Assembly (NCBI GenBank): GCA_002396085.1
Contig: DGWI01000042.1
Coordinates: forward strand, 17,004 to 81,003
Reading direction: 5' to 3'
DNA length: 64,000 bases
DNA from: Porphyromonadaceae bacterium UBA4262
GTDB taxonomy: Bacteria; Bacteroidota; Bacteroidia; Bacteroidales; Muribaculaceae
The translations under genes were made by a program, and so were the position numbers. A model generated the notes under the pieces. That model did not search any database. It worked only from the letters and a program-made list of their open reading frames with translations, and was not told the DNA's origin. Below, piece after piece: positions 57,748 through 64,000 of the stretch (the first letter of the stretch is position 1; every line of letters starts with the position of its first letter).

Positions 57748-58650
57748 TCAGCCCTTGCCGAGCATAATGTTGATGACGGCATTGACATCACTGATGTCGA
57801 CAGTCCCCTCGCCAGTGACATCTGCTGCGGGGTTGGTGTCCTTACCCAACATGACATTGATGACGATGTTGACATCGCCGATATCGACCACGCCATTACC
57901 ATCGACATCACCATAGACAGCCTCGCCAGTAGTGTAGCTGTAGTCAATCTTGGTGACAGGAAGATCGACATTGGTGCCACAGCCCAACATAGCCGAAGCA
58001 TCGGGGAAGTCCTCAGTGTCTTTGTAGTCCAGGAAACTGACATTGTTGTGGGTAAATGTCATGGCACGATTGCGATAGCCCGTGCTGTAGAATTGCAAGT
58101 CAAAACCGCTGCCAAGACAGTTGTCATCATCTTGTGCGTCCATGACCACGGTAACAAGCACTCCCATGCCCGGCGTGATAGCAAATGGAGCATCGGAGAG
58201 GTCAAACTCCACTTCACCGTCAACGCCATAGGTATCGACCAAATCATAATTTACCGTTGCCGAGAATGACGGTGTTGTCTCGTCGAAATCAAAGAACTGT
58301 TTCACATCTTTGACCTTGCTAAATTCGGTGGCTGCAAGTGGCTGCAAGTACACCTTCACATCACGTGTCATAGTCTCATAAGCCTCGACATTGGTGTAGC
58401 GATAGGTCAATTTGGTAATCTTGACATCCTGCAAGTCGGCCAAGTCGGCCAGATCTTGTGCGGTGTAAATCATCTGCGAGCCAGTGTGAGCCAGATAAAA
58501 TGATGTGGGAGCTACATCAAAGTAAGAGCCTTCGACCAACTGTGTCGCGCCCTCGTAGTCACCCACGAGCAGTGTTCCGCTCATTGTGTTCTGCGCCTGC
58601 GCCATAGTCATGGCGGCCAGTGCGGTGAGGAGGATTGCTGTTTTCTTCAT
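57748..58650 (-). CDS. Secreted protein with C-terminal dockerin-like pair
   Basis: A 300-residue protein with a signal peptide (MKKTAILLTALAAMTMAQA) and an ectodomain paralogous to the neighbour at 56769. Instead of the sorting tail it ends with two dockerin-like repeats (DVDGNGVVDIGDVNIVINVM and DVTGEGTVDISDVNAVINIM), almost the same sequences as in the M6 protease. A DLADLADLQD stretch shows a small in-frame 9-base duplication compared with LADLQD in the paralogue. Binding or structural function is unknown. Confidence 0.8.
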   Translation of the reverse strand: MKKTAILLTALAAMTMAQAQNTMSGTLLVGDYEGATQLVEGSYFDVAPTSFYLAHTGSQMIYTAQDLADLADLQDVKITKLTYRYTNVEAYETMTRDVKVYLQPLAATEFSKVKDVKQFFDFDETTPSFSATVNYDLVDTYGVDGEVEFDLSDAPFAITPGMGVLVTVVMDAQDDDNCLGSGFDLQFYSTGYRNRAMTFTHNNVSFLDYKDTEDFPDASAMLGCGTNVDLPVTKIDYSYTTGEAVYGDVDGNGVVDIGDVNIVINVMLGKDTNPAADVTGEGTVDISDVNAVINIMLGKG

Positions 58651-58700
58651 TGTGTTGCTGATTTGAGTTCCGAGACTGCGCCTCGGAGTACGTTTACATG

Positions 58701-59795
58701 TTAATTATTGATAATCACTTTCTTGCCTTGGTGAATGTAGATGCCTTGGGCAGGATTGATGACGCGTCGCCCCGTCAGGTCGTAATAGTTGTCGTCAACG
58801 GGCAATTTTGCTGTCTGGACTTCGCTGATGCCTGTGAACGGATCTTCAACCACCTCGCTTGTGCGTTTAGCCAGATCAACCAACACCTTCTGGCTATAGG
58901 GCGAGGTTACCAAGGTGTAGGGCGTAGAGCCACCGGGTGTGCTCCAGTCGTCGTAGGCAGCATAGACATCATAGTAGACCTCAGTTTTGCCATTGAGGTA
59001 GCCATTGTTGAGCGTGAATCGTTTGCTAGTGATTTGATTGCCCCAGTCGTCCTCGGCCATGACTGCCTCGTCGGAAGCAACGGTTGTGTAGACCACATCG
59101 CCCGCCTGAAGGTCTTGCGTGACCTGGACACGGTCAATGTAGTCGGCTTGTCCCACCTCGGCCGTGACATTAATGGCCGAGAAAAAGAGGTCGCGCGTGC
59201 CATTGTCAAACTCCAGCGTCTTGGTGCTCATGCCCGTCGACTGATATTCATCAATCTCTACAGTGTAGATAACCACTTGCTTCTCACCGCTGCCGTGACT
59301 CTCGACCCGAATCTGGTCGTCACGATTAGCGTAGGTGGTGATGTGCACGCGATAGTTTCCGCCATTGTTTTCCAGGTCCAAATAAGGCGAGTAGAGCAGA
59401 CCAGCCACCATGCTGGGCACGAAGTTGGGATAAGCATAAATCTCCCACCCGTAGGTGAACGCATAGCCCATGTCACTGAGATTTACGCCATACTCATCAC
59501 CTCCAGCCGGCTCAATGAGCGATCCGAAGTCGATGCCATTAAAGTCCTCGTCGATGATGGTGTACTCACCGTCGCCAGGTGCCACATCTTTAATATAGAC
59601 GAACACACAGTAAGCTTCGGCACCATCAACCGGTTGCCAGTTGGCTGTGAAAGCGTTGCTAGTGATGTCGGTTGCTGGCAGCACGACCGGGCGCTCCAAC
59701 GTTGCACTGGCTTTGCGTTGCACTTGCGCCTTTTGCGCCAAGACTGGTGAGCAAACCAACAGTAGGCATGTAATGATTGCGTAAAAATGTTTCAT
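58701..59795 (-). CDS. Secreted protein with FnIII-like domain and sorting tail
   Basis: A 364-residue protein with a signal peptide (MKHFYAIITCLLLVCSPVLA), a short fibronectin-III-like segment (VVLPATDITSNAFTANWQPV), and a jelly-roll-like region of the kind found in choice-of-anchor proteins (DEDFNGIDFGSLIEPAGG, then NNGGNYRVHITTYANRDDQI). The C-terminal tail is YYDLTGRRVINPAQGIYI followed by HQGKKVIINN. It is the third secreted minus-strand gene in a row, 50 bases upstream of the dockerin-bearing one, and probably heads the same transcript. Confidence 0.78.
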   Translation of the reverse strand: MKHFYAIITCLLLVCSPVLAQKAQVQRKASATLERPVVLPATDITSNAFTANWQPVDGAEAYCVFVYIKDVAPGDGEYTIIDEDFNGIDFGSLIEPAGGDEYGVNLSDMGYAFTYGWEIYAYPNFVPSMVAGLLYSPYLDLENNGGNYRVHITTYANRDDQIRVESHGSGEKQVVIYTVEIDEYQSTGMSTKTLEFDNGTRDLFFSAINVTAEVGQADYIDRVQVTQDLQAGDVVYTTVASDEAVMAEDDWGNQITSKRFTLNNGYLNGKTEVYYDVYAAYDDWSTPGGSTPYTLVTSPYSQKVLVDLAKRTSEVVEDPFTGISEVQTAKLPVDDNYYDLTGRRVINPAQGIYIHQGKKVIINN

Positions 59796-59942
59796 TGAAT
59801 ACTTTTTAGATAAAATTGTAAATTTTCATTAACTCGACCACAAAATTACTAAATAAATCAAAAAAAACAAACATGCTTCACACTTTTTAGTTCACTCCGA
59901 ATTTTTAGTTTGTTTTTCAGTGCTCTGGTTGGCAGCAATAGA

Positions 59943-61277
59943 CTAGTAAACAATCATTGCCAGGACATAGGCCACAATCGTCGAGACGCCCACACTGATG
60001 AGTCCTGGCATCATGAACGAGTGATTGAGCAGATACTTGCCTATAACCGTCGTGCCTGAGCGGTCGAAGTTGACCGTAGCGATATCGGACGGATAGTTGG
60101 GAATGAAGAAGTAGCCGTAGACAGCCGGAAACACGCCCAGCAAAACAGGGCCAGGAATGCCCAACTTGTAGGCAAGGGGCAACATGGCCACAACGACCGC
60201 TCCCTGCGAGTTGATGAGCACCGACACAACGAAGAATACAAGACCGATGCTCCATGGATAATTGGCTACAATTCCTTCAAGCATGTTCTGCATCTCGTGC
60301 AGATGGTTGGAGAAGAACGTGTCGGCCAGCCAAGCGATACCATAGATGGCGACAACAGCCACCATGCCCGATTGCCAGACAGGCCCTGACACAGCCTTCT
60401 TGGGTTGTGCCTTGCAAAAAATTATCATCAATGCCGCAGCAGTGATCATGACAATCTGGATGACGATATTCATCTTCAAGCGCTCGTCACCCCACGACGG
60501 GAGCAGTGATGGAACTGCCGCAAACAGCACAATCACTGCAAGAGCCAGCAAGAAGATGTAAACAGCACGTTTCGACTCGCGATTAATCTGCTTGTCGAGC
60601 ATAGTCGCATTAGAGCCGTAGATGTACTTACGTTGCTCGGGGTCGGCAATCTTGGCTTGAAAGTCAGGATCCTTGTCCAGGTCTTTACCACGACGATAGG
60701 ATGCGATGGCAGCAGCCATCAGACCGATGAGGCATGCGGGTAACGAAATCATGAGCACACGCGGAATGGTGATATCGAAGCCGTTGGCATTAGAAATCGA
60801 GACAAATGCCACAACCGCAGCAGCTATGGGCGAACATGTGATACCCACCTGCGAGGCGATCGAAGCCACTCCGCACGGACGCTCAGGACGTATGCCTTGT
60901 TTGAGGGCGATGTCACAGATGATGGGCATGAGTGTGTAGACCACATGACCCGTACCGACCAGTACCGTCAGGAAGAATGTGCTGAAGGGCGCGAGAATTG
61001 TGATGCGTTCGGGATGCTTGCGCAGCATGCGCTCAGCAATCTGAATGAGCCAATCCATGCCCCCCGAAGCCTGCATGATGCCAGCACAAGTAACTGCTGC
61101 AATGATGATGTAAATGACATCGGTTGGCGGCGAACCCGGCTTGAGGTTAAACCCGAATACCAGAACGGCCAATCCTATGCCTGAAATAGCACCCAGTGCG
61201 AGTGAGCCGTAGCGTGACCCCACCCACAATGCGCCCAACACAATGAATAGTTGCAGAATTATCAAGAATGTTGCCAT
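59943..61277 (-). CDS. Anaerobic C4-dicarboxylate transporter (DcuA/DcuB family)
   Basis: A 444-residue inner-membrane protein with about ten to twelve helices. Dcu signatures include VGSRYGSLALGAISGIGLAVLVF, GIMQASGGMDWLIQIAERMLRKHPERI, GTGHVVYTLMPIICDIA and VASIASQVGITCSPIAAAVV. It exchanges fumarate or aspartate for succinate during anaerobic fumarate respiration, consistent with a succinate-producing gut or rumen bacterium. ATG 61277 is used; the 16-codon upstream extension is unlike the family. Confidence 0.93.
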   Translation of the reverse strand: MATFLIILQLFIVLGALWVGSRYGSLALGAISGIGLAVLVFGFNLKPGSPPTDVIYIIIAAVTCAGIMQASGGMDWLIQIAERMLRKHPERITILAPFSTFFLTVLVGTGHVVYTLMPIICDIALKQGIRPERPCGVASIASQVGITCSPIAAAVVAFVSISNANGFDITIPRVLMISLPACLIGLMAAAIASYRRGKDLDKDPDFQAKIADPEQRKYIYGSNATMLDKQINRESKRAVYIFLLALAVIVLFAAVPSLLPSWGDERLKMNIVIQIVMITAAALMIIFCKAQPKKAVSGPVWQSGMVAVVAIYGIAWLADTFFSNHLHEMQNMLEGIVANYPWSIGLVFFVVSVLINSQGAVVVAMLPLAYKLGIPGPVLLGVFPAVYGYFFIPNYPSDIATVNFDRSGTTVIGKYLLNHSFMMPGLISVGVSTIVAYVLAMIVY

Positions 61278-61373
61278 AGTTTTTAAGATTACAATTTGAC
61301 CACAAAAATAGTTAAAACCTGGCAATTAGACAACATTTTTAGCACAAAATCAACAATCATGCTACAAAACCAC

Positions 61374-61410
61374 AAAAAAATCTCCTGACTCTATCGCCAG
61401 GAGATTTAAA
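61374..61410 (-). terminator. Terminator of the glycine-zipper lipoprotein gene
   Basis: On the minus strand AAATCTCCTG pairs with CAGGAGATTT around a 10-base loop and is followed by TTTTTG. Confidence 0.9.
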
Positions 61411-61432
61411 GATAAGAGCAACCAATATCACC

Positions 61433-62122
61433 CTACTCAATGCGCGAGTAGCCACTGCTGGAACTGTGACGCTTGTTATCGGTGGTGGGTAGGCTGAAGG
61501 TGCGTATGGTGTAAAACTGATCACCGTTGCTGAATCCGATGGTGAACTCGGCATCGCCATTCTTGAGTTTGCTGGTAGCAACTACCTCGGCAGTGTAGCG
61601 CACCCCCTTGCCCGGAGCCAATTCGCTGATGATGGCTGTGGGCGAAAGATAAATTTGCTTGGTTCCTGTGACGGTAATAACCGGTGCTATGTCATAGACA
61701 AAGTCGCGCCCCGTGTTGCGGATGTCAAATATCAACTTAGTGTGCTCACCAGCATCAATGCAGTCGTTGTGATTCTCGTCGACAAAGCGCACATTCTGAA
61801 TCTCAATGTTAGCATAAGGGCTATAACTGTTGTTCTGACGATAGTCGTCACGTTCATAGCGGTTGTAGTTGTCCGAGGAGCGGTAGTTCCCGTCGTTAGT
61901 TTTAGGGGCAGTGGCAGCAGCACCGACAGCTCCACCAACTGCCATTCCTACCACGGTACCGACATTGCGCCCGTGCCAACCGCCAGAGATTGCACCGATG
62001 GCCGACCCGAACATTCCACCGACCGAAGCCCCCGTCATGGCACCATAGAACTGGTTGCCCGACGAGCAACCGGTCATCACAATCATTGCAGCAACAAGGG
62101 CTGCGAGAGTTATCTTCTTCAT
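61433..62122 (-). CDS. Glycine-zipper lipoprotein of unknown function
   Basis: A 229-residue predicted lipoprotein: the signal ends MIVMTGC. A glycine-zipper segment follows (residues about 27-75: AMTGASVGGMFGSAIGAISGG, then VGTVVGMAVGGAVGAAA), which may insert in or span a membrane. Next come a polar Asn/Tyr/Arg-rich linker and a C-terminal beta-sandwich-like domain of about 120 residues starting IEIQNVRFVDENHNDCIDAGE, similar in style to CARDB-type adhesive domains. No enzyme motif. Monocistronic with a strong terminator. Confidence 0.75.
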   Translation of the reverse strand: MKKITLAALVAAMIVMTGCSSGNQFYGAMTGASVGGMFGSAIGAISGGWHGRNVGTVVGMAVGGAVGAAATAPKTNDGNYRSSDNYNRYERDDYRQNNSYSPYANIEIQNVRFVDENHNDCIDAGEHTKLIFDIRNTGRDFVYDIAPVITVTGTKQIYLSPTAIISELAPGKGVRYTAEVVATSKLKNGDAEFTIGFSNGDQFYTIRTFSLPTTDNKRHSSSSGYSRIE

Positions 62123-62503
62123 TGTCTTTTAGAGTGTAAGAGTTATGAGCAAATGCAGGGACGCAGCATGCCGCGTGTGCACCAGGGCTCTTCATTTAAA
62201 TATTCAACGACAGAATGTTGCAAAAATTGTGCCGACGCACCAGCACAGAGCCTTGCTATCGGTCCAACAGCTCAAATGAGTCGACAAACGTCACAATAAT
62301 TCGGATGTTCAGCCGATAGCGACGGATCATGACAACGCGGCGCGACACATCAGCACAACCAGCAAGGGTTAAGTTCCTGGATTGATTATACCACTTGACT
62401 TCATCACTTGTCGTTGCGCACAGTCAATCTTGCAAAATCTGAGCAAAAGTCCACAAAAACTCATTTTTTGCCACCAAAATGCGCGATTTTTGAAAATAAT
62501 GCT
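62123..62503. other. Intergenic region before preA
   Basis: A region of about 420 bases between divergent genes in which I can support no gene or RNA. An 8-bp inverted repeat (GCTATCGG at 62255, CCGATAGC at 62313) with a 50-base loop is the only structure seen. Confidence 0.4.
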
Positions 62504-62511
62504 TACATTTG
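62504..62511 (+). promoter_or_regulatory. -7 element of the preA promoter
   Basis: TACATTTG lies 34 bases before ATG 62546. A TTTG at 62489-62492 is too close to serve as the -33 box. Confidence 0.5.
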
Positions 62512-62545
62512 TGGCTAATTTCGATAACGTTTGATCAAAACAAGT

Positions 62546-64000
62546 ATGAAAAGAACACTTCACATTATTGAAGAAGCGTCAAGATGCCTCTTGTGCGCCG
62601 ATGCCCCTTGTAGCAAGGCATGCCCATCGGGCGACCCAGCACGCGCCATTCGCGCCGTGCGGTTTGGCAACGAAAACATTGCTAAACGATGGATAGAAGA
62701 TTGCACAGACAATGAGTTAGCAGCCGCCGAACAAGCCTGCATCCACTATGACCAGCCCATTCGCATCAGCGAGCTTGTCGCACAGTTGCCAGCGTGTCAT
62801 GAGACTGCATTGCCGAGCCTGGCGATAGACTTCTGCGGCATCAAGTGTGAAAACCCATTCTTCCTGGCCTCATCGGCCGTCTGCACCAACTATGAGATGG
62901 TGGCACGCGCTTTCGACATGGGCTGGGGTGGTGTTTTCTACAAGACCATCTGCCTACAGGATATCAACGAGGTGTCGCCTCGCTTTGATGCCGTGAGTGA
63001 CCATGCCAGTGTTGACTTCTATGGTTTCCGCAACATGGAGCAACTGTCGGAGAACCCCGCCGAAGTCGATTTTGACATTCTCGCACGTCTCAAAAGAGAC
63101 TACCCCACCAAGGTTGTTGTTGCTTCTATCATGGGGCAGACCGAGGCCGAATGGATTGAGTTGGGCAAGATGGCCGAGGCGGCTGGTGTTGATGCTATAG
63201 AACTCAACTTCTCATGCCCACAGATGCGACTGACCGGCATGGGCAGCGACGTGGGACAGAATCCCGAACTGGTTCTCTTCTACACGTCATACGTCAAGAA
63301 AAACGTGAAGATTCCTGTAATCCCCAAGATGACACCCAACATCACCCACATTGGGCATCCGGCGATGACGTCGTCGTTTGCTGGTGCCGATGCCATCTCG
63401 GCCATTAACACCATCAAGAGTGTGACAATGACCGACCGTGGGGCAGTGAGCGACAAGAAGACCGTGTCGGGCTATTCGGGACGCGCCGTCAAGCCCATCG
63501 CGCTGCGCTTTATCCTCGAACTCGCTAAGAATCCGTTCATGAATGACAAAGTGCAGTTCAGTGGCATCGGAGGCATCGAGACCTGGCGTGACGCGCTAGA
63601 GTTCATCCTGCTAGGCTGCCGCAACGTGCAAGTGTGCACCTCGGTCATGCAGTATGGCTATCGCATCATCGATGACCTGGTTATGGGCTTGCAGCACTAT
63701 ATGGCAGAACACGCAGTGACCTCGCTTGACCAACTTGTCGGCAAGGAGTTGCCCAACTTTGTGACTCCTGGCGAGCTTGACCGTTCGACCATAGTATATC
63801 CGATGATCGACCGAAACCTCTGCATCGGATGCGGTCGTTGCTACATCTCGTGCAAGGATGGTGGGCATCAGGCCATTGACTTCGATGCCACAACCCGCAA
63901 GCCTAGCATCAATGGCCGCAAGTGCGTGGGTTGCCACCTGTGCCGCCTTGTGTGTCCAACGAATGCCATCATGCAATCCAGACGCATCACCAAGAAATGA
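62546..64000 (+). CDS. preA: Dihydropyrimidine dehydrogenase subunit PreA with extra N-terminal Fe-S module
   Basis: A 484-residue protein ending exactly at the window edge with a stop. An N-terminal PreT/GltD-type Cys motif (CLLCADAPCSKACPSGDPARA) precedes the dihydroorotate-dehydrogenase-like FMN barrel (FCGIKCENPFFLASSAVC, then NFSCPQM, AISAINTIKSV, FSGIGGIETWRDALEFILLG). A C-terminal two-[4Fe-4S] ferredoxin follows (CIGCGRCYISC and CVGCHLCRLVCP). The enzyme reduces uracil/thymine with NADH, together with PreT. No preT is in the window; it could lie just beyond the right edge. ATG 62546 is preferred over a TTG at 62531. Confidence 0.9.
   Translation: MKRTLHIIEEASRCLLCADAPCSKACPSGDPARAIRAVRFGNENIAKRWIEDCTDNELAAAEQACIHYDQPIRISELVAQLPACHETALPSLAIDFCGIKCENPFFLASSAVCTNYEMVARAFDMGWGGVFYKTICLQDINEVSPRFDAVSDHASVDFYGFRNMEQLSENPAEVDFDILARLKRDYPTKVVVASIMGQTEAEWIELGKMAEAAGVDAIELNFSCPQMRLTGMGSDVGQNPELVLFYTSYVKKNVKIPVIPKMTPNITHIGHPAMTSSFAGADAISAINTIKSVTMTDRGAVSDKKTVSGYSGRAVKPIALRFILELAKNPFMNDKVQFSGIGGIETWRDALEFILLGCRNVQVCTSVMQYGYRIIDDLVMGLQHYMAEHAVTSLDQLVGKELPNFVTPGELDRSTIVYPMIDRNLCIGCGRCYISCKDGGHQAIDFDATTRKPSINGRKCVGCHLCRLVCPTNAIMQSRRITKK

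Noticed and set aside
58698..59750. A 350-codon plus-strand frame over the FnIII-type secreted gene
   Set aside because: The minus-strand frame has a signal peptide and a sorting tail; the plus frame has neither a start context nor motifs.
62123..62503. A tRNA or small RNA in the spacer before preA
   Set aside because: No cloverleaf, T-loop consensus or terminator-like end could be found; only a weak long-loop inverted repeat.

Overview
The window looks like chromosome of a member of the Bacteroidales, most likely Prevotellaceae or Muribaculaceae; the family assignment is inference. The evidence is the Bacteroidetes-type promoter (TTTG, then 19-21 bases, then TAnnTTTG) in front of most transcription units, a complete Na+-NQR operon, Bacteroidetes-specific families (DUF4494, DUF5106, GldH, a RicT/PSP1 protein with an Arg/Lys-rich tail), secreted proteins ending in a YxLxGxx...GIYIxxGKKVI tail, and a GC content near one half. 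I found no rRNA, tRNA, CRISPR array, prophage or intact transposase. The coding part is mostly housekeeping; the unusual material is in the spacers.

Layout. 1-1.7 kb (minus): ExbB and two ExbD proteins of an energy-transducing motor. 2.1-8.0 kb (plus): nqrABCDEF, then a LUD-domain protein. 8.9-13 kb: a secreted unknown overlapping a cytidylate-kinase-like gene, a CpsB-type phosphatase, ribosomal protein L31 type B, YqeY and an HdeD-like membrane protein. 13-19 kb (plus): a lipid kinase and a three-gene glycogen/alpha-glucan cluster (debranching enzyme, glycogen-synthase-like glycosyltransferase, GH57). 19-25 kb: an iron-containing alcohol dehydrogenase and a minus-strand operon MATE - DUF3737 - GxxExxY - MalY. 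25-33 kb (minus): OmpA, transketolase, a sugar MFS permease, YggS, DUF4494, a nitronate-monooxygenase-like enzyme and a papain-like secreted protein. 33-41 kb: YigZ, a carboxypeptidase-regulatory-domain protein, acyl-ACP thioesterase, a radical SAM protein, aroC, ybaK, a DUF5106 thioredoxin-like protein, tilS. 41-44 kb: a porin and two secreted paralogues of unknown function. 44-50 kb (plus): rsgA, a small coiled-coil protein, zapA, a probable structured RNA, rny, ricT-like, gldH, gtrA-like. 51-54 kb: an NfnAB/SudAB-type flavoprotein pair. 54-59.8 kb: a glycerophosphodiesterase and a set of secreted proteins, two with paired dockerin-like repeats. 60-64 kb: a C4-dicarboxylate transporter, a glycine-zipper lipoprotein and PreA.

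Most notable structure. (1) The AT-rich GxxExxY gene at 22.3 kb lies between a 19-bp inverted repeat and separates two co-directional genes. Solo copies of that repeat, together with a second shared repeat, occur at 11.9 and 19.3-19.5 kb, where one of them cuts off a gene remnant. This looks like a small mobile cassette with its scars. (2) A 185-bp element with 21-bp terminal inverted repeats at 14.0 kb is a MITE candidate. (3) Two divergent gene pairs have promoters interleaved on opposite strands through the palindrome TTTGCAAA. (4) Two neighbouring secreted paralogues share an ectodomain but end in different C-terminal modules (dockerin pair versus sorting-type tail). (5) Many intra-operon spacers are low-complexity short-period repeats that sometimes supply start or stop codons.
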